Assembly: GCA_000711775.1 (NCBI GenBank)
Contig: ARYC01000315.1
Span: 120,250-184,249, forward strand
Length of the DNA stretch: 64,000 bases
Source of the DNA: Oxytricha trifallax
Lineage: Eukaryota > Ciliophora > Spirotrichea > Sporadotrichida > Oxytrichidae
Reading direction: 5' to 3'
Position 1 is the first letter of the stretch; every line of letters starts with the position of its first letter. Below the pieces are notes generated by a model. It had not been told where the DNA came from. It saw only the letters and a program-made list of their open reading frames with translations, and did not search any database. This document shows positions 35,730-46,560 of this stretch, one piece after another. A program made the position numbers and the translations under genes.

Positions 35730-36045
35730 GTTTCGGACCCAGAAGGTTAGTCACCTGACCAATTCTGACAGGGTAGGGGGTTCGAAACCCAAGAATCGCT
35801 GAAATTTGTACCTGGTAAAAAGCACGGAATATCCCAAGGTTCTGTAGTGTCTATACCTAGTAAAAAGTACGGGATACTCGTCCGGAGCAGGTATGACTTT
35901 AAATGGCAGCATATGACCTGGCTTAAAAATCCGGAGTGGTTACATGGAAGAAAGGACACGTGTTTGGACTACGGTCGAGTTTGGTGGTGATCACACCTGA
36001 TGCTTCGAGATGGGAGGTCGGGAGGAGATTATCTTCAGTAATATT
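35730..36045. other. GC-rich island of unknown nature
   Basis: A sharply bounded GC-rich block. It contains GGGGGTTCGAAACCC (35774-35788), which resembles a tRNA T-arm / B-box, and two ~27-nt near-repeats starting TACCTGGTAAAAAGCACGG and TACCTAGTAAAAAGTACGG (about 35811 and 35856). A weaker third unit (GACCTGGCTTAAAAATCCGG) follows. No tRNA cloverleaf can be closed by eye. Frames on both strands are partly open but not convincing. Candidates are a SINE-like element, an ncRNA or an MDS. Confidence 0.4.
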
Positions 36046-36059
36046 TCCCCTTAATATTA

Positions 36060-36845
36060 ATTTCCTAATAACTTAACTTACTAACTATAATTATAATCAA
36101 AACTCCATTTTTATTATTATAAAATATATATAATATTAATATTTTAAAAATAATAAAGTTTCCTAAAATTAAAGAAATAAAAAAAATATTAATTAATACC
36201 TCTGCTTTTGCTTAGTTTTTTTTTATTAAAATTTATTATTAAGTTATTTCACTTATAGCAGTATCAAATTTTTGGTATTCCAAAATTATTAAATTGGTAT
36301 GATGATAATTAATTTTAAGTAATATAAAGTTTAAGTTATACTTTTAATATTGATAAACTAAGCATCAAATCAAATTTTTTAACAAAAACTTATATATGAA
36401 TATACATAAGTTACGAAATTAATTTTATCAAATAATTTTGGAAATCAAAATAAAATGCAAGATCATTAACAAGTTTCTTCATTAAACAAATTAAAGGATT
36501 GAAATAAATGAATAATTTATTATAATTATTTTTAATTTTATCAGGTCTTTAGATGTATGCTTTATGTCTTAGATATTTCTAATTATTTCAAATTTATAAT
36601 TAAATAACTCTTAAATGCTTATGTAATACAAAAAAAGAAAAATTGGAATTTAAAAATTATAATAATTATTATAACTATATTATATTTTGGTTAAATTGCA
36701 ACTCTTTAATTAGAATTTAGGGTAACGGCCCCATCGGAAGCCTACCAAATTATTTTTTCATATTTTTATAAATGCTATAAAATGGTCGAAATACCAAAGT
36801 AACATGTAATAACGTAATAATAGGTTTAAATGTTTTTTCGAGAAA
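36060..36845. other. AT-rich spacer
   Basis: Nothing recognised. Confidence 0.5.
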
Positions 36846-36847
36846 TC

Positions 36848-36952
36848 TTTACACCTACATAAACCCTATTAAAACCCTAATAAATAATGCACAAACAGTC
36901 TACTATGTCAATAAAATACTCAATCAAACTTCTGAAAGGGTTTTGGGGTTTA
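36848..36952 (-). mobile_element. Solo TBE right end
   Basis: CCTACATAAACCCTATTAAA ... GAAAGGGTTTTGGGGTTTA is the inverted terminal repeat of the TBE type seen at 41103-41217, standing alone. Its outer tip faces the complete TBE that starts 108 bp further on. Confidence 0.85.
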
Positions 36953-37220
36953 GATTGTTTTTATATTGAAGTAATGTGAAGGATGGATTCATGCTTTGTG
37001 AATGCAAGTTTCATAATAAATATAGTTTTTTATAGATATTTCATTTAATGAACAGGAGTCAAAACCCCAAAACCCTTTCAGTAGTTTGATTGAGTTTTTG
37101 ATTGATAAAAGTAGACTATTAGTGCATACTTTATTAGGGTTTTAATAGGGTTTATGTAGGGGTTTAATGTTTAAATATTAGTATTTTAAGTGAGTATAAC
37201 AAGCGAGTTTTTAAAATATT

Positions 37221-38810
37221 TCACACAAACATAAGCTTAGAGTCATGTGGCAGTTCTCTGAATTTTATCTTTCTAAGTTGATGTTTGATTGTTTCTATTG
37301 TTTGTTAATTCTCTTAGCTTGGCTTGATAATAGTTGAGTATGCAAGTTCTCTGAGACCTCCATTTATTTTATTATTATCGAGATATTGTTTGATTCTTTG
37401 CTTAGAATCTCTCTCACCCCTGCAGCTAAAGTAATCGTTTCTTGGCATGTCGCTCTCTATTATTATTACTTTAAGAGCCCAGATATCCCATTAAGTGTCT
37501 CCATCTCTCCAATCCTCTCTCTCTGGGAAATATCCAGGAGTGCCGTATATGTTTCCTTATGCAGAGGCTTGCACTCTTTGAGCTCTGTTGAAGTCAATAA
37601 TATAAACTCTAAGAGGCTGAAAGTTCATCATGATGTTCTCTGGCTTTAAGTCTCTATGAACATAACCTAGCTTGTGAAGCTCTTCAATCCCTTCAACTAT
37701 CTGCTATACTATCAAGCTAATTTATCTCTGACATCTATTGTCAGATAAGAATTCTCTGTAAGTCATTTCAAGTAAAGAAAGCCTGAAGGCTACATGATCT
37801 TTACCAAGTAAAATAGCATCAAGCTAGATGATATGCCTACACTCATTTAACTTTGCCTTTTAAAGAGCATAATATTCATTAGCAAATTCCATTTGGAACT
37901 TGTCATCAGCAAGGAAGTAATTGAAAGGATATATCTTGTAAGCATATTATTCATCAGTAATGACTCTCTTCTCTATTTTATCTTCAAGAGTGAGGTAGCT
38001 TTCTAGGCAAGAATCTAAGTCAATAATTTTTAATATAGGAATCTTCATTGCCTCTATTTTAACCATAATTTTATTGATCTCAGAGACTGGAAAGTTCTTG
38101 ACTGCTTTCTTCATTTTAACTTACTTCTAGACTTCAACTCTAAGAGACTCCACTGGGTTTCTTGATCTTCTCTTTTAGAGGAATCTATTCCCTGTAGGTT
38201 CATGAATAAAGACAAAACTTTAATTGTGCTTTTTCTTTAAGTGCACTTTGAGGTCTCTAGTATGAGAATATGGCTTCTCACAGAACTCACAGACATACTT
38301 CCCATCTTTCTTTTAATGCTTGAGATATAACCTTGGCATATCGTTGTGTATATCTCTCAAGTGTCTCTTATAAGTTGACTTGTAAGGGAAAACTTTATTG
38401 CATTCTTTGCATTAATAGTCAACTTTGGCTGGGATTTATTAATGCTCTATGGCGGGTTGTTTAACCTCCTCCTCAATTTGCACAGCTTATTTGATAACCT
38501 CCTACTTAACTTATATTTAAATCTCAAAGCTAGACTGATCAAAGTTGTCATAAGTAGGCTCCCACTGAGTACAAGCGTCTCTGGTCTCTACTTTTCTTGG
38601 TTGCTGGAATGATAACTTTTATTGACATGATCCAAGTAATGCCGCTCTTCTCAAAAGGTTAGCGCTCATTTTAGTTTGCTGATATATTTTATTATAATAA
38701 TGATAAAATCTACCTCGATATACTATAATTGTAGAGTATAAGACACTCTGGTAGATTCTTTGCTGAGAGGTAAGAAAATTAACTAACCATAAAAGACTGT
38801 AAGTTGACAT
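37221..38810 (-). CDS. TBE 57-kDa-type protein: C2H2 zinc fingers plus protein-kinase-like domain
   Basis: 530 codons with no TGA until 37221-37223; TAA/TAG read as Gln. Two C2H2-type fingers lie at about residues 134-185 (YQCKECNKVFPYKSTYKRHL, then YVCEFCEKPYSHTRDLKVHL). A kinase-like domain follows at about 330-480, with HRDLKPENIMM, IIDFNRAQ, GTPGYFPEREDWRDGD and DIWALKVIIIE. The magnesium-loop motif is DFN rather than DFG, and I see no clear glycine loop. It is divergently transcribed from the 22-kDa-type gene with 424 bp between. The first ATG is used; a later Met (MSANLLRRAALLG, residue 48) is possible. Its role in TBE biology is not established. Confidence 0.9.
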
Positions 38811-38839
38811 ATTTTATGAGAATTTTATACATTTTAGTA

Positions 38840-39060
38840 AATTAAAATACTCCTAATGAAGTTTTGTTTCTCTAGGAGGTCCTCCAAATCAAGTTTGAAC
38901 TTAATTTGGAGGTAAAGTTATTAAACATTTTTTAATTTAATATGCTCCTAATTAAGTTTTAACCTTAAAATTTAACTCATAATAAAGTTAGAACTTAATT
39001 TGGAGGACCTCCTAAAATAATTAAACATTATTAGGAGCAATTTAATGGAGATAGATTGAT
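38840..39060. promoter_or_regulatory. Inverted-repeat array between divergent TBE genes
   Basis: AGGAGGTCCTCCAAAT (38874-38889) is inverted at 38998-39013 (ATTTGGAGGACCTCCT). GAACTTAATTTGGAGG occurs twice in direct orientation (about 38898 and 38991), and TCCTAAT(G/T)AAG units recur. The array fills the space between the start codons of the 57- and 22-kDa-type genes, so it may serve as a two-way promoter. The same place in TBE-B has a CCTAATTAAG array. Confidence 0.5.
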
Positions 39061-39234
39061 AAAAATGGAAATCAATCTGTGAAACTTGGAGCAAGTTGTT
39101 CAATGCTTCTCCGCATATCTTTTCAAGGTTGACCTCAAGTAGGTCCTCCCTATTTAGTAGTAAGATTTTAATAAACTTAGAATGGATATCCATAATTTTA
39201 AATTTCATTAACATTTCTAGAAAGAGGAAGCAAG

Positions 39235-40000
39235 ATGGAGTCTATGAATGATGCAATGAAGAGAATTTAATCTCAAGATTTAATAGGAAAATTTCGAAGT
39301 AAAGAGGACCTTTATAGATATTTGGTATAGCAAGGTAAGTTCTTAAGTAAGATTAATAAATCCATTATAGTTGGATTGTTCTTGCCGACTTAGGAGGGAA
39401 CTAAAATCTCATTCTTAAAAGCCTTACTGAGTGAAGACAAAAAAGCTTTTAAGTCTAATGAAATTAAGATGACAGAGATACCTAACTACCCTGAAATAGC
39501 AGTGACAAACCTATATGACGATGCTATGAGTGATCCGGAAGTAGCTCTCTACCTTCCATCAAAGCTACAGCTCTCTAATAAGATGCCAGAGAGAAACTTC
39601 TTTTTGGTGTTCTTGCAACTCTGAAACCTGAGTACTTAAATGAAGTTATTTAAGAAGCTCACAAGAAACGATACAGCATCTCTCCTGAAGAAAAAGAGAA
39701 GCAGGTATTAAAATAAGTGATACCTGGCTGGAGGAACTTTAAAAGCATCCTTTCATCTCAAGTAAGCTTAGTCTTCTAACTTTATAGAAAAACATGGTAC
39801 TGCTATATACTTGATGAAAGAGCGCAGCAAATTAAACAGAGAGAGAAAGTCTCAAGTAAAACATGAATTGAGTAAGAGGCTCTTCAAAGATTTATAAAAG
39901 CCAGAAGAGATGAACATAGATGCAGGAGCTGGCACTAAGAGAAGAAACATAGGCCCAAGCAAGCCTTAAGAGGAAGAAAAGAAAGAGAAGCCAAATCCCT
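39235..40000 (+). pseudogene. TBE 22-kDa-type protein, one frameshift; 26-nt intron-like segment
   Basis: Starts MESMNDAMKRIQSQDLIGKF at 39235. It includes TEIPNYPEIAVTNLYDDAM and, after a -1 shift in the T-run near 39603, GVLATLKPEYLNEVIQEAHK. The frame then meets TGA at 39811 unless 39762-39787 (GTAAGC...TATAG, 26 nt) is removed. Removal gives HPFISKKHGTAIYLMKERSK and a basic tail KRRNIGPSKP. The tail is conserved in other TBE copies, so the short form may not be the whole protein. Function unknown. Confidence 0.75.
39762..39787 (+). other. Putative 26-nt intron in the TBE-A 22-kDa-type gene
   Basis: GT at 39762-39763 and AG at 39786-39787. The length is not a multiple of three and removal restores the conserved downstream frame. 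The same length and position occur in TBE-B (45578-45603). Confidence 0.6.
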
Positions 40001-40029
40001 TTACGGGCAAATTTAATATGAGAACTTAT

Positions 40030-41079
40030 TCATTCATTTAAATCAAAAACTTATTTATATACACAAAATCTCCCTTCTCTTGCGCATACTTTAGCTTTCT
40101 CATCGCTGACTCTCTTAGCAGCACTCTTAATAAAATCTACTGTATCTATCTTTAAATCATGCATCAGATGGTAGAGCAGCAATTTCTTATAATGACCTTT
40201 CAATAACCCCCAATACAATTCAATTCCATTGAACTAAGGGCTGTAAGGAACATTAAATACAGGTGTTATATTTAGCCTTTCATATTCCTTCCTTGAGTCT
40301 TTAGTTTTATGAACTGACAAGTTATCAACGAATAGAATAATTTCTTAGTCAGCGTACTTATCTCTGAGTTATTGCAAGAATTTAATATATTATTCAGTCT
40401 TTATAGAACGAGGGTGAATAACATAAGTCTCGAGGCCACTATCTTCACTTATTCCACCAAGTATTGCATGAGTTTAAACCTTAACCTTTTAATCATATAC
40501 TTCAATGTTGCTGTACCTCTTATACCAAGACCTTGATATGAAGGTATTAAAGGTGAATACTGCCTCATCAGCGTGTATGAACTTTATATTATGCTCTTAA
40601 GCCCTTTGCATTTAATCGAATATATAATTTAAATTATCCTTATAAAATGGAACATTAAAGTCAATCACTCTCTTAATGCGATTGACTGTCTTGTAAGATA
40701 TTCCGTTCTTTTTATATATGTTAGCTATCGATTAAGCAGATATGTGAAGCTCAGGAAATTGGCGATGAAACATCACAGCCCTCTAGGCTAGAGAGAAATG
40801 AGCCCAGTATTTAAGAGTCTTATCATTAATAAGATATTCAATATTATGCTGCTAAAATTTTAAGGGTCTCTTAGGCTTAGAATTAAGATGCTATCTCTTT
40901 AAATTCAATGCTAATAGACAGTGAGACCTCACAGTTGCTGGAGATTTATGGAGTAGCCTTGCTATAGACGTATAATTCAGAACAGGCTTGAGTTATTCAC
41001 TATATTAATCACATCCATATCGCAACTTAAACAATAAATCTATATACTCACTGTCATAAACTGACCCCAAACCTCGCAT
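40030..41079 (-). CDS. TBE 42-kDa DDE transposase, intact
   Basis: 350 codons from ATG 41079 to TGA 40030-40032, uninterrupted when TAA/TAG are Gln. The N-terminal half has a helix-turn-helix-like segment, LNYTSIARLLHKSPATVRSH (about residues 35-55). The catalytic triad reads FIHADEAVFTF (Asp), ILFVDNLSVHKT (Asp) and FNGIELYWG (Glu), the DD(x)E pattern of the IS630/Tc1/mariner group. It cuts and joins DNA at the inverted repeats; TBE transposases are implicated in genome rearrangement in Oxytricha. The start lies just inside the right inverted repeat. It converges on the 22-kDa-type gene, whose end lies ~30 bp away. Confidence 0.95.
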
Positions 41080-41334
41080 ATACTCACTTAAATTACTAAT
41101 ATTTAAACATTAAACCCCTACATAAACCCTATTAAAACCCTAATAAAGTATGCACTAATAGTCTACTTTTATCAATCAAAAACTCAATCAAACTACTGAA
41201 AGGGTTTTGGGGTTTTGAATGATGCTTTATACTCCACATCCTATTTTATTTATTTTTAATATTAATATATTTTCATTAAAATTATATAAATAAAAATCAA
41301 TATTAAATAAAAATTACCTATGGGATAGGTTGAC

Positions 41335-41525
41335 ACTTAAATTGACTTTTGAGCATGGAATTTTTGCCCCAGTTAATCCTTGCTTTTATAACTCTCAACT
41401 GGTTTTCTTCATCACAAGCCTCCACATTCAAATACCTCAACTACTGAGTGCTGCTATCTTGCTTCTTGAAGTGCCTTGATTGGTGAGGACTGGATTGTAT
41501 GGTTTAGTGTATAACTAACAAGGAA
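41335..41525 (-). CDS. MDS-like block J of the long - strand gene
   Basis: On -, open in the ciliate code: QTIQSSPHQSRHFKKQDSS, TQQLRYLNVEACDEENQL, RVIKARINWGKNSMLKSQ. It lies 118 bp outside TBE-A. The frame differs from the next block (41560-41885), as expected if an IES lies between. Product unrecognised. Confidence 0.6.
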
Positions 41526-41559
41526 TTTAATGTTTACTAAACGTTTAAATTTACTGTAT

Positions 41560-41885
41560 AGGGGATCAAAGAAAGGGGTATTTTGTAGATATTATGATTT
41601 ATTTTAAGAATTTTGAGCCATACTGTAGTCTTTAGCGGCTCCACAAACTTCATCGTCTATACTTTTCAATATCAAAGTTCTTTTTCTTTGTGCATTAAAC
41701 CCATTAATCACTTCCATTCCTGAGGCAACGCCGCTTGGTGAATTCCTCTTAGAATATATGTGCTTATTTTATTCTAAAGTATATTTCTTCTAATATTACT
41801 CAACTTCTAGGATATTCATGGATAAGATCATACTACAATTGGGAGGCTGCCCGTCTTAAATGAATAAGTTAGTGAAAGAGACCAG
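41560..41885 (-). CDS. MDS-like block I of the long - strand gene
   Basis: Open on -: IQDGQPPNCSMILSMNILE, KYTLEQNKHIYSKRNSPS, GMEVINGFNAQRKRTLIL, SIDDEVCGAAKDYSMAQN, NTPFFDPLYSK. No TGA in ~105 codons. Probably the same gene as the blocks at 46.85-50 kb, with TBE-B in the IES between. Confidence 0.65.
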
Positions 41886-41889
41886 TTAC

Positions 41890-42639
41890 TTATTTTGGAT
41901 TTTCTAAAATATTACTATATGATTATGCTGATGGTTGTTACTACCTAGTGGTGAAGCTTAATAATATTGGTAATTATTAAAAATAGATTGGATTTATTTG
42001 GATTTGTTGTATATAATAATTTAATTATAATAATCTATATTTCATAATATATAATTAATCTTAGTCTTAGGCTTATCTCAGTGAAACTTGAGGATCAAAC
42101 ATATCATCATTTTAAATATTTTAAACATTTTGCTTTTTGAAAAAAGTATTCAGGTTTTTGGCTGATTGACTACTTGCCATCAAAATATATGCAGCAAAAG
42201 TTTTTTTTAATAATATTAATTTTTTTTAATTTAATTGTTAATATTTTATATATTTTAAAGTATTATGTAGAGTTATGTCAAGCAAAGTGTACCAATTATT
42301 TTACAGTACAGGTGCAAAAGTATTGATGATTATATTAGAATCAATAAAAAATAGAAATTTCTTTATTTTTTCTAAATATATATAGATGACTTCATTATTT
42401 TTTCCAATAAATGCCGAACTTAACGATTACAAATTATAATTTCTGATATTCATAGATTTTTGAATTTGATTGTTCTATTGCTATTAATGCAATTGCTTCT
42501 GTTTGTTTATAATTTAAATTATATAATAAACAGTTATTATGATTATTTCATTGTAACTTAGCACTTTAAAAGTTAATTTAAGGGTCAAAGGAGTACTTTG
42601 AAAATATTATTGGGAGAAACTGATTTTGTGTCTGCTATT
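41890..42639. other. AT-rich spacer (presumed IES) holding TBE-B
   Basis: No coding block. TBE-B is inserted at its right side. Confidence 0.5.
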
Positions 42640-42789
42640 CAAAATCTCAAAACCCCTTATTGAGGTTAATATATGCTTTGATTTGTAGAAAATTTGTAAG
42701 GGTTGGGATGTATTAATAGGTTTTAATGGGAAATTTATTGTAAATATATTTAATTTAATCACTCAAAATTCACTTTTGGATCATGTGAA

Positions 42790-44560
42790 AGAAGTCTGAA
42801 ATTTATTTTACTTAACCACAACTCTATCTGCTATACTGATATGTCTAATTTTGAGTTTTGTTTAATCATTATTACAATATTAGATTTAAATATTAATTTT
42901 TAATTATTAACCGAATTATTATTATTCAAATATGGCAAACGTTACATGGAATTTTTCCACTTTTAGACATCAGCTTTTCAACATATACTCTATGACTAAA
43001 AACAATAACCAGTATCAATACATGCAATACAACAACCACTAACAGCTCCTTCACCATCAATAACAGTAATAACACTAACCTCTAAACCCTTTGAAAAAGG
43101 AACATCAACTTAATACATCAGAAAAATTCTAACTGCCACGAAGTAGGTGTAGCTGTAGTTCAAAGTAGAAGTAGAAATTACTTAATATTTGTGTTTTATC
43201 AATATTTACTCTGCCATTTGTTTCACATATTGAGATACTCTTGTTTTGTCAATAAATTGCCATTCTTTGTTTAGCATCTTACTCGCACTTTGCAGAGTAG
43301 TCGTTGCAAAGATTATCGCACTCTGTTATTATTGTTGCCATAGTCCAAACATCCCATTAAAAGTCACCATCTCTCCAGTCTTCTCTTTCTGGATATTGCC
43401 GTGAATTCTCATTTCAATTCAAAGTCTTGATAATTCCACTCATAAAGCTCTGTTTAAATCAATAATTGTTAATGTTACAGGTGAACTGTTTATCATAATA
43501 TTCTCAGGCTTCAAATCTCTGTCAACAAAGCCTACCTTATGAAGCTTATTGATACCCTGTTTAGTTTAGGTTGCTATAAATGAAAGCTATCTTTAATTAG
43601 TTATGAAATTTCTGAGGGTCATATCAAATTTTGGGAGTCTGAAAGCTACATAATCTTTGGCAAGGAGAACAGCATCTAACTTTATTAAGTATTAGCGCTC
43701 TTCAAAATTAGCCTGAGTGAGTACTCAATACTCACTTGTAAACTCCATTTAATACTTATAATTACTAAGTAAATAGTTAAAAGGATATACTTTGTAAGCA
43801 TACAGATGATCCTTAATACTTCTTGTCATAGAAATTCTCTAGAGTTAGGTAGCTTTAGAGAGAGGTATCTAAATCAATTTATGCTAGTACTGGAATTCTC
43901 TTGTATTATATTTTAATCATGATTATAGTGACCTCTGATGCTAAGAGGTTGCGTGCAATACTCATATACTCTAATTCGCTTGCTTGTTAAAGCTCAGCAA
44001 CTTAAGAGGCTCCTCGCTTTTCTTTTTCTTTTGTTGAGCAACTTCAGTGGAGTGTCTTTATCTTAAACTTCTATTTTTTCTTGTGGGCTTTTAATAGATG
44101 TTTCTTTAAGTCTCTTGTATTAGGTACTGCTTATGGCACTCAAAGCAATCATACTTTCCATCAACTTTGTCGTGCTTTAAGTATACAGTAGGCTTAGCTT
44201 CCTATGGACCTTCATATGTCGGTACCAGCTAGATTTATGAGTGAAGTCTCTTTCACACTTCTCAAAAAAATATACTTCTATTTTTTCAGTTTGTATAGGA
44301 ATTTCATTAATACCTTTCTCCTCCTCTCTGTCTCCCACACACTTGTTTGCCATTTATTTTCTATTATTAATTTCTATTTTAATAACAGAGACCGCTCTAG
44401 TAGTTCCTTATGAGAGTTCATCTCACATCTATGACACTTTTTTTGACGCCAAAGGTAAGTCTCATTTAGTTTGATGAAAGTGCTGTTGTTAATCTTTAAA
44501 TGCTCAGCGATCATATTAAAATTTGAATTTAAAATTATAATTATAAAACTGTCTCAAAAA
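42790..44560 (-). pseudogene. TBE-B 57-kDa-type zinc-finger/kinase, decayed
   Basis: On -: finger pieces (THKSSWYRHMKVHREAKPT, KYDCFECHKQ near 44140-44230), later VDRDLKPENIM and TIIDLNRAL near 43480. Several frameshifts. The open + frames at 44204-44474 are antisense shadows. The DFG position reads DLN, again ending in Asn as in TBE-A. Confidence 0.75.
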
Positions 44561-45043
44561 CTCAGAGCTCATTTGAGGGCTTTACAAGCATAAAATTCTC
44601 AAGGAAGGTTTGTAGGTTAAAGAGAAGAAAATTCACTGCAAAGAGACAATTCATATCTTAATATGGGTACTATATTTACTCTCAATAAAGTTGATTAAAG
44701 CACGCACTTTTTATGAGGTGCACCTAATTAAATAATAACTGCTTTATGAGGTATTTTGTCATTTTTTTATCAAAATAAAGTACACCTAATTAAGTTCTAG
44801 CTTAATTAAAGCTCATAATTAAGTACAAGCATTTTAGGAGCTGCTCCCATTAAGTACGTACCAATTTAAGTAAATAAATATAGAACTAAAACAGTAGAAA
44901 TTGATATCAATCTCTTCACTTTGAAACCAGTTCTCACAATCTTATCCATATCCTATTTAGAAGTTGACTTCCTATAAGATGCTCAAGAGGTATATAATTA
45001 ATGTGAATCAACTTAAATTTGAATATCTAGTTCTGTAAACAAG

Positions 45044-45830
45044 ATGGAGTCAATGAAAGCTACAATGAAAAGAGTGCAAGCACAAGAATTGATTCAATGA
45101 TTTAGAAGCAAGGAGGATTTTCATCGCTACCTGGTGAAGCAAGGTAATGAACTCATAATAACTCATCTTGATTATGTACTTTGTTTGTTCCTGCAAACGA
45201 TGAAAGACAATAAAATTTCATTTCTAAGGGCGATAGTCTGTGAACAGAAGAGAGCATTGAAAACTTAAGATTTAAAGTTTGTAGAGATTACTAACTATCC
45301 CAAAATTTCAGTGACTAAATTATATGATGATGATGCTATGAATGACCCAAAGATTTCTTAGTACCAGCCTACTAAGAAGCAGTTGTCAAATAAACTACCT
45401 TAAATAAATTATTTCTTAGGCAGACTTGCAACTATTAAAGATGGGATTACTTTAAAGAAATTATTCAAGAATTCCATAAGAAAAGGACCAGCATCTCTTC
45501 AAAAGATAAGGACAAACAAGGGATCAAGATAAATGAGAGTTGGCTATCAGAGCTGCAAATGCACCCTTATATTTCAAGTAAGATTGGTAGCTTAACACTT
45601 TAGAAAAACCTAGTTCTGGCATCTACTTGATAAGGAATAGAGTAAACTTCATAGAGAGAGAGAAAGTCACAGACAAAGTATGAAGTTAGCAAGAGACTAT
45701 ACTCTAATATTCAGGCACCAGATTAAATGAACATAGATGCAGGAGCTGGCATCTAGAGAAGAAACTTAAGACGAGGGAAGCAATAAGTAGAAGAAAAGAA
45801 AGAGAAGCCAACTTCCTCTAAAGAATTATA
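45044..45830 (+). pseudogene. TBE-B 22-kDa-type ORF, damaged
   Basis: Starts MESMKATMKRVQAQELIQ at 45044, then an in-frame TGA. FRSKEDFHRYLVKQGNEL, EITNYPKISVTKLYDDDAM, then a 1-nt insertion near 45445 before EIIQEFHKKRTSISSKDK. Removing 45578-45603 (26 nt, GT..AG) joins LQMHPYISKKPSSGIYLI and continues to INIDAGAG-like and KRGKQQVEEKKEKP tail sequence. Conservation past the 26-nt segment is the point of interest. Confidence 0.75.
45578..45603 (+). other. Putative 26-nt intron in the TBE-B 22-kDa-type gene
   Basis: GTAAGATTGG...CACTTTAG; same length and position as 39762-39787, with different interior sequence. Confidence 0.6.
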
Positions 45831-45859
45831 AATGACTTATATTTTCTTTAACTTAACTC

Positions 45860-46560
45860 TAATACTTATTTATATACATTCACTCTCCCTTCTTTAGCAC
45901 ACTTTTATGAGATCTAATTTTTTACTCTCTTCGCTGAATTTTTATAAAATCTACTGTATCGATAGGTAGGTCATGCATCAAGTGGTATTGCAACAGTTTC
46001 TTATAAGGATCTTTTAATATTCCCCAGGAGAATTCAATTCCATTAAACTACGGACTGTAAGGTATGTTGAACACTTTCGTTATTCTAAGTTGTTCATAAC
46101 TTTTCCTTGTTTCTTTAGTCTTATGAACAGAAAGATTATCAACAAACAGTATAATCTCATATTGAGGGTACTTCTCTTTCAGCTGTTTTTAGAACTTACG
46201 ATTTACACCTTTGTAAGAGATGCCATTTTGTTTATAAAAATTTTAAACGGACTATTCAGAAATCATAATCTCAGGGATTGGTGGTGAAATATAGTAGCTC
46301 GTTGGTCGAGAGAGAATGGAGCACAATACTTCAAGTTATTTTTATTAATAAGATAGTAAATTTCCTCTAAGACTTAGAATAAAGCTTTAATTGCTTTAGT
46401 TATACTGCTTTCAAAAAATGAGAGCGAACAGTTGATGGACTTCGCTTTAAGAGCAGCGCAATTGACTTATAATTGAGTACTGGTTTGGCTTATTCACTGT
46501 ATATATCACATCTATATTGCAGTTTAAACACTAAATCTATATTCTCTTCATCATAAAAGA
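45860..46560 (-). pseudogene. TBE-B transposase, internally deleted
   Basis: The N-terminal third (YDEENIDLVFKLQY) runs on - to YKGVNRK and then jumps to QLKEKYPQYEIILFVDNLS. The middle, with the first catalytic Asp, is deleted. The Glu motif region (FNGIEFSWG) remains. Confidence 0.8.

Larger units (their letters stand above)
37060..41217. mobile_element. TBE-A, complete telomere-bearing element
   Basis: 4158 bp with nearly perfect inverted repeats of ~140 bp (37060-37199 and about 41078-41217). The tips are CAAAACCCCAAAACCC; inside is TAGACTATTAGTGCATACTT. Flanks are AGT on the left and AAT on the right: both fit the ANT target but are not identical, so the duplication is imperfect. Genes: kinase/zinc-finger (-), 22-kDa-type (+), transposase (-). 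Two of the three ORFs are uninterrupted in the ciliate code, so this is the youngest TBE here. Confidence 0.95.

Noticed and set aside
37386..37649. 87-codon + strand frame
   Set aside because: Antisense of the intact TBE kinase gene.
38972..39214. 80-codon - strand frame between TBE divergent genes
   Set aside because: Lies in the repeat-rich intergenic gap; not conserved as protein in TBE-B.
44204..44474. Two overlapping + frames
   Set aside because: Antisense of the TBE-B zinc-finger region.
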